Shown here piece by piece: positions 21,111-32,865 of a stretch of 64,000 nucleotides of DNA (position 1 is its first letter; each line of letters opens with the position of its first letter). The stretch is taken from positions 63,309,066 through 63,373,065 of the forward strand of contig OZ026524.1 in the NCBI GenBank assembly GCA_964019695.1. Direction: 5' to 3'. Below the pieces are notes generated by a model. That model did no database searches. It was given only the letters and a program-made list of their open reading frames with translations, and was not told where the DNA came from. Source of the DNA: Loripinus fragilis. Taxonomy: Eukaryota > Mollusca > Bivalvia > Lucinida > Lucinidae. A program made the translations under genes and the position numbers.

Positions 21111-23385
21111 GTAAACAAAAGAATATCATAATTCACCCTATCTGTCTTCCCTAATCCTTGCACATCAATAGCTCGCACGCGCTGGAGCAACCCTTCCATT
21201 TCTGTCTGTAAACAAAAGAATATCATAATTCACCCTATCTGTCTTCCCTAATCCTTGCACATCAGTAGCTCGCACGCGCTGGAGAAACCCTTTCATTTCC
21301 GTCTGTAAACAAATGAATATCATAATTCACCCTGCCTGTCTTCCCTTATCCTTACACATCAATAGCTCGCACGTGCTGGAGAAACCCTTTCATTTCCGTC
21401 TGTAAACAAAAGAATATCATAATTCACCCTATCTGTCTTCCCTAATCCTTGCACATCAATAGCTCGCACGCGCTGGAGAAAACCTTCTATTTCTGTCTGT
21501 AAACAAAAGAATATCATAATTCACCCTATCTGTCTTCCCTTATCCTTGCACATCAATAGCTCGCACGTGCTGGAGAAACCCTTTCATTTCCGTCTGTAAA
21601 CAAAAGAATATCATAATTCACCCTATCTGTCTTCCCTGATCCTTGCACATCAATAGCTCGCAAGCGCTGGAGAAACCCTTTCATTTCCGTCTGTAAACAA
21701 AAGAATATCATAATTCACCCTATCTGTCTTCCCTAATCCTTGCACATCAATAGCTCTCATGCGCTGGAGAAACCCTTCCATTTCTGTCTGTAAACAAAAG
21801 AATATCATAATTCACCCTATCTGTCTTCCCTTATCCTTGCACATCAATAGCTCGCACGCGCTGGAGAAACCCTTCCATTTCTGTCTGTAAACAAAAGAAT
21901 ATCATAATTCACCCTATCTGTCTTCCCTAATCCTTGCACATCAATAGCTTGCACGCGCTGGAGAAACCCTTCCATTTCTGTCTGTAAACAAAAGAATATC
22001 ATCATTCACACTGTCTGTCTTCCTTAATCCTTGCACATCAATAGCTCGCACCCGCTGGAGAAACCCTTCCATTTCTGTCTGTAAACAAAAGAAAATCATA
22101 ATTCATCCTGCCTGTCTTCCCTAATCCTTGCACATCAATAGATCGCAAGCGCTGGAGAACCCTTCCATTTCTGTCTGTAAACAAAAGAATATCATAATTC
22201 ACCCTTTCTGTCTTCCCTAATCCTTGCACATCAATAGCTCGCACGCGCTGGAGAAACCCTTTCATTTCCATCTGTAAACAAATGAATATCATAATTCACC
22301 CTGCCTGTCTTCCCTAATCCTTGCACATCAATAGCTCGCACGCGCTGGAGAAACCCTTCCATTTCTGTCTGTAAACAAAAGAATATCATAATTCACCCTA
22401 TCTGTCTTCCCTAATCTTTGCACATCAATAGCTCGCACGCGCTGGAGAAACCCTTCCATTTCCGTCTGTAAACAAAAGAATATCATAATTCACCCTATCT
22501 GTCTTCCCTAATCATGCACATCAATAGTTCGCACGCGCTGGAGAAACCCTTCCATTTCCGTCTGTAAACAAAAGAATATCATAATTCACCCTATCTGTCT
22601 TCCCTAATCCTTGCAAATCAATAGCTCGCACGCGCTGGAGAAACCCTTCCATTTCCGTCTGTAAACAAAAGAATATCATAATTCACCCTATCTGTCTTCC
22701 CTAATCCTTGCACATCAATAGCTCGCACGCGCTGGAGAAACCCTTCCATTTCTGTCTGTAAACAAAATAATATCATAATTCACCCTATCTGTCTTCCCTT
22801 ATCCTTGCACATCAATAGCTCTCATGAGCTGGAGAAACCCTTCCATTTCTGTCTGTTAACAAAAGAATATCATAATTCACCCTGCCTGTCTTCCCTAATC
22901 CTTGCACATTAATAGCTCGCACGCGCTGGAGAAACCCTTCCATTTCTGTCTGTAAACAAAAGAATATCATAATTCATCCTGTCTGTCTTCCCTAATCCTT
23001 GCACATCAATAGCTCTCATGCGCTGGAGAAACCCTTCCATTTCTGTCTGTAAACAAAATAATATGAGCAAGTGCATGAGATCTCCAACAATGTGGTATGT
23101 GCGACCAGCAAAGCCTCAGACCAGCCTGCGCATACGCGCAGTCTGATCAGAGCCTTTGCTAGTCGCTTGAATATTCTATGACTGTTTAGCTGCTTGCTGA
23201 ACGCCATTTGGAGTTTCTAAGCTTTAAAGGAGGCTGCAGAGGCTCGTCCGAGTCTACACTTGTCAAACTGTCAAATTGTTGGAAATCTCATGCCGCGGCT
23301 CAATTATCATAATTCACCCTGTCTGTCTTCCCTAATCCTTGCACATCAAAAGCGAAAACCTTCTATTTCTGTCTGTAAACAAAAG
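21111..23385 (-). repeat. Tandem array of 97-bp partial-exon units (about 20 copies)
   Basis: The hexamer GTAAAC recurs at 21111, 21208, 21305, 21402 and so on to 23048, a spacing of 97 bp with a few 1-2 bp deletions (about 22141 and 22513). Each unit, read on the minus strand, is TTTTGTTTACAG plus the first 85 nt of exon 3. A last copy (about 23303-23385) is separated from the rest by a MITE. No unit except exon 3 itself carries the splice donor. 97 is not a multiple of three, so read-through changes frame and meets TGA in the next unit. The array is therefore probably non-coding intron sequence. Confidence 0.9.
23064..23302 (-). mobile_element. MITE family A, copy 4, inside the 97-bp array
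   Basis: TGAGCAAGTGCATGAGATCT to CATGCCGCGGCTCA, 239 bp. It interrupts an array unit. The empty site is visible in neighbouring units (AATATCATAATT), which suggests a short 2-3 bp TA/TAT duplication. Confidence 0.88.
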
Positions 23386-23485
23386 ATTTAAACTCGAATG
23401 TATGGAATAGAGTGAACAATTTGCAACGAGCATTTAGTTTATGGCTTGGTACAATTATAAGTTTAGAACTAACTATAGGTAGCCA

Positions 23486-23852
23486 AAATAGTAAGTGAGT
23501 ATGATCAGGAAATACCACAATCACAAACTGCAGACAAACTCGTGGCATCGTGAGGAAGAGCCACACAACAATCACAAGAAACAATGAAGACACAAGGAAG
23601 ACAAACAAAGAAAACCAATCAGCTCTCTCTTCCCCATCAAGATGATTGTAAGACTAGAATGGACACAAAGTAACGCACAACAAAACATAGAACAATTACA
23701 GACTCCCACAATCTGAGAAACAATCAACAACGAATCCACAACAGAACCATCGCCTTAGAACGGACAACAGCCAAAGGCACTGGGGTGGGGGGGGGGGCTT
23801 AAATGCATTTTACTGGTACTAAATCATCACCATAGATTCTGCTGTTGTTGAA
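23486..23852 (-). repeat. Dispersed repeat X, copy 2
   Basis: On the minus strand the block order of 16768-17126 is repeated, including AATCATCTTGATGGGGAAGA and GGCTCTTCCTCACGATGCCA. It begins about 100 bp past the last array unit. Confidence 0.7.
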
Positions 23853-24304
23853 GCACAAAAATGTTAAGCTCGCATGGAGGACTCCTATTGCAATATATCA
23901 TCATAGAGAATCAATATAATCGAATTAACGCACTATGATGGAACAGAGAAGGGCTCACGACTCACAGATAGTCAGAGCTTAAGAAAACATCAAGTTGAGC
24001 CACGGTGGACCCAGCTACAACCAAGCATCAGACACCAATCCACCGAGTGGGCACAATGTTAACGATCTAAATTTACTTCGTGGGCCCGAGGTCGGCAATT
24101 CACATCGGCTCAACACATCTTTGCTCGTGGGATCAACGTGGGACCAACGTGATGGCTCCATGTCGGACCAACGTGTGGTAAAATGTCGGTTCCACGTCAT
24201 ACCCATGTATGCAAACAAGATTTGTATAATTTTATTTAACAACTCATTCACTTTTATGTGACTAATTAATATTTATCAAATGTTTTATGCGTCATTCCTT
24301 TGAA

Positions 24305-24675
<371 letters not shown>

Positions 24676-24717
24676 GCTGCTGGTGCTCATGATGAGGAGT
24701 AGGAAGAGTATGATTAC

Positions 24718-24863
24718 CCTTGACGTGTTGAATTGTTCTATATCATATGACTTCATGAGGTCATTGTAATCATATCGACTATTATAGGTTGCATAGGATG
24801 GGTTGGTCTTTAGTTGATACTCCCAGAAATCATTGGCGATCGTAGTGACGTCATCAGCTTGAC
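24718..24863 (-). CDS. DUF885-like gene, exon 2
   Basis: This 146-nt exon encodes residues 21-69, including IANDFWEYQLKTNPSYAT and YDYNDLMKSYDIEQF. These correspond to the conserved N-terminal motif of DUF885 (FWEW-L--SPE-AT followed by a YDD/L-S motif). The acceptor is ATCCATAG (before 24863) and the donor is GTAATC (24717-24712), leaving phase 0. A (TGA)n microsatellite starts about 40 nt into the following intron. Confidence 0.8.
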
Positions 24864-25339
24864 CTATGGATACAAAGTAAGAGCATGCGTCGGTTTCATC
24901 TTCTGTAAGCTTGCAAAATAAAGCTACCACATGTTTTAAGCGGTTTATTTTTTTAAATAAAAAATCCTTATTAATTTTCACTTTTCAGCCACTTCGAACC
25001 ATAGCGTGGAGGAAGCGTCATTTATCTTTCCGTTTGGAATACTTATGAAATAGTACGTCTATATTAGCAAGAGGGCATTATGGCACTGGGTGGCTCACCT
25101 GAGAATGACTATGTATAAGGGTATACGAAGATTAGTTTAAACATAATCCATTGCCAATATAAAGCAAGGGGCCAGGCTACAAGTTTTTCCATCATAAGTT
25201 ACGGTCCTTCCCCTAGGGGTATAGGAAAGCATAGCTCCTCCCAATTTTGATACATCGGCAGTTTCATTAACATTTACATGGAAAAGTTTCCATCAATTAT
25301 GTTGATAAAATTATTAGGATGTAGAGTCTCAACTTTTCC

Positions 25340-26700
25340 TTTTTAAGTCTACAAGTATGTAAAACATGTGACCCCTGAGGCAGGGTCATTTTTGGCCCCC
25401 ATGTGGAATAATTTAAACAAACTTGGTGCAGCCTTTGCTTCCAAAGGATACCCTTTTAAGAACATATTTGACTTCACTACAGCTGGTAACTAGGACTGTG
25501 TGGCGGCGGTAGAACGTCTCCCTGCCCTTCACTATAGTGTAGATTTTATTTTCTTGTCATTTGGGATCATGTGTTTCATTGTGGAACTTTGGAACTATTA
25601 GAGGGTCACTGATGAAGCCAAAATGGCAGAAACTAGCTAGTCTGGCCCAGGAAATATGCACACTCTAGTTTAAGTTCTTTGATGGAGTCTTTGCTTCCAA
25701 AGGATACCCTTTTAAGAACATATTGGTAGAGGTTCACTGGGAAATGTTGTATACATAATATCAAGGTTCTAGGCTTAATGGTTTCAGACAATAAAATTTT
25801 TTGTGTTCCATTTATAAGCCTATGTCAAACATGTGATCCCAAGGTGAACTATTATCGCCCCAGGATCATAATTGGGCCTCGACGTGACAAAACCTGTCTT
25901 CGGGGGGTTGCGACAAAGCGAGACTCAAACCAGTCTCCTCAGCTACAGAGACTAGCTAGAAAACTGAAAATTCGTTTGAAGCAAGTTTAGATATCATACT
26001 TTTCAATTAGCGAATAACAAAGGCGCTGATCAGACTGCGCGGATGCGCAGGCTGGTCTGCGCCTTTGTTTTTCGCAAACCACCGAAGACCGTTTTTCTCG
26101 CGTCGAGGCCCAATTATTTAACCTACTTGGTAGACATCTACTTGGTGATGTAACATACCAAGTTTCAAGGCTCCATGCCAAGTGGCGTCACGCAGGACGA
26201 ATATTTAGTTTTCCTCATATAAGTTTATGTAAAACATGTGACCCTCCATATGGGCCCATTTTTGACCCTCACCCGCATGATTGGAACAAACTGAGTAGAG
26301 ATTCACTAGATGATGCTACCAAATACCAAGGTTCTAGGCCTAGTGGTTTCAGACAAGAAGAGTTTTATGTGTCCCTATCATATAAGACCATACAAAACAT
26401 GTGGCATAACCTGATCAAATTTGGTTAAGGTCTACAAGTTTATTCTATAAACCAAATATCAAGGTTCTAGGTCTAGTGGTTTAAGAGAGTATTGTGTTAT
26501 GTTTTCCCTATAAGGCTATGTAAAACATATGACACCCAGGACGGGACAACTTTTGGCTCCAGGTGTATAATTTGAACCAATTTGGTAAATGTCAAATTGA
26601 TGATGCCAAATGCCATGGTTCTATATCTGGTGGTTTTAGACAAGAATGTTCTTTTTATGTTTTCTCTATATATAAGCAATTTTTAAACAAAGAAAACCTT
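25340..26700 (+). repeat. Decayed tandem repeat (TGTAAAACATGTGACCC units)
   Basis: TATGTAAAACATGTGACCC-like sequences recur at about 25357, 25824, 26227, 26390 and 26517. Between them are CAAGGTTCTAGGCCTAGTGG and TTTGGCCCC-type blocks. Unit length is about 130-160 bp where uninterrupted. Copy 2 is split by MITE B. Confidence 0.7.
25874..26111. mobile_element. MITE family B (GGGCCTCGACG ends), copy 1
   Basis: The ends GGGCCTCGACG and CGTCGAGGCCC enclose 238 bp with the core CTGATCAGACTGCGCGGATG and GCAGGCTGGTCTGCGCC. It is inserted in a unit of the 25.3-26.7 kb repeat array, with AATT on both sides. Confidence 0.82.
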
Positions 26701-27054
26701 TAACCATCACAAGTCTAGCGTCATTTTAATTCGACCTAGGCAAACATCAGCGCTGATAAAGGTGTTCACTGTTTACTTTAACAGAGCGTTCTATTATTTT
26801 TAAGGAATCTGAATAATACATGTACCACCCACAAACACTTAAATTTAAAATGGTATTGCCAAAATGGTAAGTAAGTGACAGTCAATTCGGCATAATTGTG
26901 TTAATGGGGGCAAGAAGGCCATTATCAAATGAATTTATTTTTATAAAATCCTAATAAGAAGGTTCTTTTGAACAAATGTTTCAAATGATGGATAAAAACG
27001 TGTTCACAATTTCCGCCCATATTTTTTTGTTTATCAAGACGACCGAGTACTTAC

Positions 27055-27115
27055 GACTAAATTTCACCACAACAAGAGTCCATAGCACTACTGAGGTTGT
27101 GAATCTGAAACACAT
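27055..27115 (-). CDS. DUF885-like gene, exon 1 (start codon and signal peptide)
   Basis: The ATG at 27115 opens MCFRFTTSVVLWTLVVVK, a short basic N-terminus followed by a hydrophobic core typical of a signal peptide. The exon is 61 nt, ending in phase 1 before a strong GTAAGT donor (27054-27049). It joins exon 2 to rebuild an Arg codon. A TTTCAG lies just after the ATG and could instead be a splice acceptor, in which case the true first exon would lie further upstream. The hydrophobic segment and matching phase favour the ATG. A small foldback MITE begins about 20 bp upstream. Confidence 0.6.
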
Positions 27116-27133
27116 TATTATTTTCAGCTAAAG

Positions 27134-27321
27134 AAAAGCCTGTCTTAAGCGGCCACTCAAAAGTAGACAAAACAAAGATCTTAATGATAAATGATAGCTT
27201 AATGAAGGTCGAAAGTATTGCAGAGTGCATTCTGCAATACTTTTGACCTGCATTTAGCGATAATCGGTCTTGAAAACCAATTTGTGGTCTTCTTTTTGGG
27301 TTGCCGCTTAAGACAGGTTTT
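27134..27321. mobile_element. MITE (CCTGTCTTAAGCGGC ends) just upstream of exon 1
   Basis: AAAGCCTGTCTTAAGCGGCC and inverted GCCGCTTAAGACAGGTTTT are the ends. The centre is a hairpin of AAAGTATTGCAGA and TCTGCAATACTTT. It lies 19 bp upstream of the ATG of the DUF885-like gene, so it is in the 5' UTR or promoter. Confidence 0.8.
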
Positions 27322-27761
27322 ACTGTACTTTTTTGGTAGCTGTTGATATTTTGATTTAACACGTGAAGTGTTATAAGTAAAGTTATTGCGGATCTATATA
27401 GTGGACTAGACGCCTAAATTTCTCTCTACATTATTTCATTGGGTGTGAAAAGAGCGAGGGCTCTGACGTGACCACGCATATGTGCAGGCTTGTCTGAGCC
27501 ATTATTTCTCGCAACATTATTTTTCTTTGCGACAATAATATACGCTCGCGAGTGGGTAAATTTTATTTCTTAAACATGTGATGATGAATGAAGCTTAGAT
27601 ATGCAACGGATCAAAACCATTTGAATAATTATTTAAGAGGGTCATATGAGGATCATTCCTGCTAAGTTTGTTCAGGAGGAGATGTCCTTTGAAGCAATTG
27701 TTGACAACGCAAGACGCACGGTACTAGTCTAATGATCACAATTGCTCACTGTTTGCATCCT

Positions 27762-27832
27762 AAAAAATCAATACTTAACTTAAGTCTTCCTTAACTTTAA
27801 GGAGGCATTGTAATTTTGGGCCCAGGTCTATA
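27762..27832 (+). repeat. Dispersed repeat H, copy 1
   Basis: AACTTAAGTCTTCCTTAACT and TTTAAGGAGGCATTGTAATT then GGGCCCAGGTCTATA are nearly identical to 40502-40577. Confidence 0.8.
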
Positions 27833-27944
27833 TCTTTTATAGGTAGGTATAAGGCTGATTATGCCACGGAGATAAGAGCAGTTTTTAGGGAGAATGTTCT
27901 AGCTTTCGTTCTAATCCTTTTACATTATGTAACTTGTATATATA

Positions 27945-29634
27945 CTCGGCAAAAAAAGTTCTGCACAACTGGGGTTTATGGCAATTTATTTCAAACACAG
28001 GTAACACTCGACTACGTGATTTATATCAGCAATTAGTCCCATCTCTAAGGAACATTTTGTTTGAAACGGAATCAAAATCACACGAGAAATGTCTGAGAAA
28101 CAAGTGTCTAATGGTACCAGGGGTCGGCAATCAAAAATGACAAAATGATCGATTTTCAATGTTGTACTCGGTCAGTGACTCTGCACGGGATTATTTGGTG
28201 AACTCAATTTAAAAATCACATCACGATTCTTGTGCGAAAATTTGCACGAATTTAACAAATGTTTAAACAATTACATAACCAACTGCATCCTTTGCATGAT
28301 TTTTTTTCGTTAAAAAAATACGCTTCCTGATTTCACCAAAATCGCATTTGAATTGTCAATGTCATAATGGCAAATGCAAGGCCTTTTAGAGCTTTGATAA
28401 ACTTTCTGATGAAGAAGGAGCCCGGGCTCTGGGTCGTATGGAGGCGGGCATTCACCCACAGGATGTCGCTAACCAATTCAACGTTCATCGTAGCACCATT
28501 ATTCGACTTCGTGATCGTCGTCGAGCAACGGGGACTGTGTCTGACCGACCCAGATCTAGACGACCGAACGTTACAACGCAGCATGAAGACCGATACATTG
28601 CAGTCACTGTAGCAAGGCGACGCTTTGTGGATGGCCCCAGTCTGGAGAGAATGTTGAGACAACAACGGGGACCAGGTGCACGTCGCATCTCGGTGCAGAC
28701 TGTCAGGAATAGAGTTCGAGCTTCTGGGTTCAGTTCCAGAAAACCTGCTACAAAGCCTCAGCTTTCCCCAACGTCACAGGGCTCTAAGGCACCAGTTTTG
28801 TGCACGACACAGCAGATGGAATAGACAGCAATGGTCACGAGTCCTCTTCTCTGATGAATCCAGGTTTTGTCTGCGAAAGGTGGATGGACGCATCCGAGCA
28901 TGGCGTCGCAACTGGGAGAGACACTTAGAACCTACTGTCCAACCAACAACGGCATACAACGGTGGAAGTGTTATGATATGGGTAGGTATTAGTTTAAATG
29001 GAAGAACTGCCCTTGTCGTTGTGCGTGGGAACTTGAATGGCCGACGGTACATTGACGAAATTCTCCTACCTCATGTTGTACCATATCTCCGTCAGATAGG
29101 CCAGAATGCCATATTTCAGGACGACAATGCGAGGCCCCATCGTGCCAGGAGTGTGGACAGCTTCTTGCAACTGAATGGTGTTCAGCGACTTGAGTGGCCT
29201 CCAATCCGGACTTGTCATGCATTGAGCACTTGTGGGATATTCTTGGCCGGGCAGTAAATAAACACATTAATCAACACACAAGACGTGCAGACTTACAGAG
29301 ACTTCTTCTTCAAGAATGGGCTGCAATTCCTCAAAGGTTAATACAGCGATTGGTGAATTCGATGAGGAGGAGACTCAATGAGTGTCGTGTGAATCTTGGT
29401 GGCTATACGCATTATTGAGAGAAGAAACTGTGATTTTGCCATTTTTGGCACCCAACCCCGTATGGCTTCAGCGGACGATTACTCATGCATTTATGATGAC
29501 ATTCTTGTTTTGACTTCAGTTTATTGTCCAGATTGAATTAAATTTTCTGATGATATATTTATTATTTCTGTCCTATTTTTTAAAGGCGAAATATGCCGGA
29601 AAAACCTCAGTTGTGCAGAACTTTTTTTGCCTGG
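27945..29634 (+). mobile_element. Tc1-like DNA transposon, 1,690 bp
   Basis: Inverted ends of about 30 bp share GGCAAAAAAAGTTCTGCACA (left start 27945, right end 29634) and are flanked by TA on both sides. This fits the Tc1/mariner target duplication. Length and transposase position are normal for an autonomous Tc1 element, but the reading frame is broken. Confidence 0.9.
28367..29418 (+). pseudogene. Tc1-like transposase, frameshifted
   Basis: Four pieces in shifting frames align with a Tc1 transposase. The first is the start MANARPF at 28367. The second is a helix-turn-helix region from about 28400 (LSDEEGARALGRMEAGIHPQ, then DVANQFNVHRSTIIRL). The third is a catalytic core from about 28780 with LFSDESRF, GGSVMIWVGI and FQDDNARPHRA. 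The fourth, from about 29194, has NPDLSCIEHLWDILGRAVN. These hold the three acidic residues expected of a DDE enzyme (D in SDE, D in DNARPH, E in IEH). Breaks lie near 28395, 28785 and 29205, so no intact enzyme is made. The upstream helix-turn-helix would bind the ends and the DDE core would cut and join DNA in an intact relative. Confidence 0.9.
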
Positions 29635-30069
29635 TATATTTGTATGTGTATCTTACCAAGTTGAAATAAAATATGTTTAAACTAGAATGTTCTAGGTGCT
29701 TATCCTTTTCATTCTGGACACCGGTAAACAGGTACTTTGGCAAAGAGTCAAGGCCCATATGACAAACCGCATCAGGCAACGTTTCATCAGAGTCTGCACT
29801 GTTTGTTAAGATAAAAAAAAATCTTCAGGGAGAGAAATACATCAATTTAACGAAATTTTGATCGGGAAACCTGTTACTTACGTTCCATATTGACATTGTT
29901 TACATCTGGTATCATCAGATCACTGGGCAGAGTCACAGAAAGGTCATCTTCTGACCTTAAATGGCCTCAGAAATGACTCCAAAACCACTCTAAAACACCC
30001 ACTCCATGGCCCAAATCCATGGCTCCACTCCAGGTTTTAGAATATGCTGTTGGCTGCGTTCATGCCATT

Positions 30070-30165
30070 TTGCCGCTTTATTGTCAAAGCATATATTTGT
30101 TGTGGGTACTCTTTGGAAGCGTCTCAATGAGAAGCTTCCATTAAGCACAAAAACAAATACTTCAG
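30070..30165. repeat. Foldback family D, decayed copy
   Basis: GTTGTGGGTACTCTTTGGAA, GCGTCTCAATGAGAAGCTTC then GCACAAAAACAAATAC resembles 51476-51540. Confidence 0.5.
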
Positions 30166-30664
30166 TGGATTTTTTCTTCTTCAAAATAATCTTTCAGAAT
30201 CACTATTAGCCTGGTGTTAAACGATTGGACCTTGATCAGAACCCACGTTTTATCGGTCCTGATTTTGGTCCAAACTGGTTGAAAAGGTTATCAGCAAGGA
30301 GTTTTTCTGTCTTTGTTTTCTCTTGCTGGCGTCACTTATGTTGCTAACCCCGTGGCAGTACTAATGTAGAAGCAGAAGTATGAATTCTAGACAGTTGTCG
30401 TTATCCCCTTCCCATTCTAGACAGAGAGCGTAGGTTTTGAAATTCTGGTATTTACGGTTTCCTTTAGAGAATTGGTCAAAGGAATCAAAGGTTTACACTT
30501 AGCTGGCGATTTTCACTTGGTCATTAACGTCTTATTTATCATCCTGAGCGTTTTAGACGAAGTCTTATAATTTCATTGTTGACCAAACAAACTGGCTTGA
30601 TCTCCGGTAATTGATCTATTAAAAAATATTTAGTTGTATGAAATGTTCTTTTTTTTTGTATGTT

Positions 30665-30790
30665 TTCATTGGTTCTAAATATGATTTTCACGTTGACGCT
30701 GAAAGAATGATTGCTAAAGCCTGAAAAATGTCAAAAATTATCTCTTATGGCGCGAAAGATTTTCCGTAGGGATATTTATAGATCCCATAT
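30665..30790 (+). repeat. Dispersed repeat, related to 52010-52150
   Basis: TTCACGTTGACGCTGAA, GAATGATTG and GATTTTCCGTAGGGA occur inverted at 52010-52150 (TTCCCTACGGAAAAGGTTTC, TTCAGCGTCAACGTGAA). Confidence 0.65.
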
Positions 30791-32525
30791 TCCACTATTA
30801 AGGTAGCACAGTACTGTTATTTTTTACGCGTGGCACGGGGATATGGTATTTTTGCGTTCTACCCTGAATTTTTGCGGGATTCCCAAAGTCCCGCACCCTA
30901 TAAGCAGCTCTGTCAGATATGAAGTTCTATTAAACGTTTAAACTACCTCCCTTGTCTGCATAGTTTCCCTATTAAAATCACACAAGTATAATCTTTCACA
31001 AAAAAGCATGATCTACGCTAAGCATATTTAAAAGTGTTTAAATTGTTTTTCGAAACAAGTAATATTTTAATCAAAGAGGAAAGAAGGTTTGTGGCAGACC
31101 AGGGCATGGGATGTCAGGACTGACCAACAGATAGGCAGACAGAGATACTGACCGACCCCAGGGGTTGGGGCACTCTGATAAGTTTATAAAAAGAAATAGA
31201 GTAACCCACATGGGTGACAGAAAGGCAGACAGGCAACCACGCACGCTTTTAGACGCACGCACGCATTCGCAGACGCATACAGAGAGAAAGACAGACAGAA
31301 TGACCTAGCCGTTGGAGTTCACAGCCCTCGGGTGGTCCAAATCACAGCCACCTGTTTTCTTTGTATTGACCAGTTCGGGGCGTTTTGACATTGGGACGTC
31401 TCAGAACCTGGCTAGTTGTTCAACAACGGCGGAATTTTACAATACAAAATCTATTCCATTTCGGTAAATAGCAACCTTCCGAATATAACTGTCTGTTCTT
31501 TTGAATTCATTGGGGTTACATGTAGTTCGATCACATGATTATCACAAGTCATACCATTCTAAAATGGTGGCAATCATTAGATAGTCTACGAAAACCATAA
31601 GCCAAACTTTTTACTGAACTTAACTGATTGAAAACAAAACAAAGAATCTTCAGCAATCCTTAAAAGCCAACAAATGAATGTTGTTTTTTTTCTATTCTTT
31701 TCGTGTGTATATTCCGCCAGACAATCGGCACACCACCGTTCGGTGTACAAGTGTTAGTATAAATAAAAGTAACCTGACTAATCTGCTGGACTGTAAAACA
31801 CTAAATTGACAAATATATACAGGTCCTTGTGGTAGTTTTTCGTGTGTGTGTGTGTGTTTTTTAATTTCTCACGTTACTCGTATCAAAATGTCTTCTTTCA
31901 CTTCGTCTTATATACTGAACGAAACTTCTAAACCGCCAGTTAGCAAAACACATTTTTTTCAATATAGCTCATTTATTATTAAACTGTTTGACATGATATT
32001 TAACACAGTATATTTGGGCACATGTATCCGTCGATTGAACATAACAAAGTTTGATTCAATAAGGATGTTCATTTATGCGTAACGATAGAGTACTTATACC
32101 TGTTTTGCACGTGGCACACGATGCTAAATGTTTTTTCGCCTTGTGTATACTCGCATTTTTATCGACAACTCCCGGAAAACTTTATTTTATCACAAAAATA
32201 ACAACGTTTGGGTTGTATGAGTATAAAGTAGAGGGGTCGGGCTATGGGTTCAATCAAAATAGGGGCCTCGCTGAGACTGATTCATAATTTATCACAAGGT
32301 TTGGCATGTTTTGATCGAGCCGACAGTTCACACCACAACCTGTCGGTCATTTTTCATTTTTGCACTCGTATGACGAGAGAAATCGACAAAAAACTGAGTA
32401 TTGTATATGTCATAAAATGTCCTGTATAGTCCACCATACTTTGGTGCGGTGATGCACAAATGCTACATTGGAACGTCGGAAGTATCGAGATTGATGTGCA
32501 GTACACGCTTAATGGGTGACGGATG

Positions 32526-32865
32526 TTTCAATAATTTTGTCGACAAAAAAAAATTCATCACCATGAACACATTTCTGTGTTCTTTTAGGCCATATGGGCC
32601 TCCATAGGAGCACTGAATTGCATATCAATTGCTACTTATGTATTACTAAATCAACACGATAGTGTTCAATGATGTCCATTCACAGCATCAGAAAGTTCCA
32701 ATAATATTGTGGACAAAAACATGTCATCTCCATAAAGCATTCTTGTTTTGCTTTATGTCATATGGGCTTCCATAGGAACATTTTGGATTATCTAAAAATT
32801 CCTACTTAATAAAAGCGAAACCCAAAAATGTTCAATAAAGTCCATTTATAAAACCATAAAGTTGG
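32526..32865 (+). repeat. Two tandem units of about 170 bp
   Basis: TTTCAATAATTTTGTCGACA...GGCCATATGGGCCTCCATAG...TGTTCAATGATGTCC in the first unit parallels TTCCAATAATATTGTGGACA...GTCATATGGGCTTCCATAG...TGTTCAATAAAGTCC in the second. Confidence 0.75.

Noticed and set aside
22038..22292. An 84-codon frame through three array units
   Set aside because: Units are 97 bp, so frame changes at each unit and stops follow. It starts in copied exon sequence without a donor.
21111..23385. CRISPR-like array
   Set aside because: Units are contiguous with no unique spacers, match an exon, and the DNA is eukaryotic.
28333..29267. Antisense frames of 67-110 codons across the Tc1-like element
   Set aside because: They are shadows of the transposase coding strand and have no family motifs.
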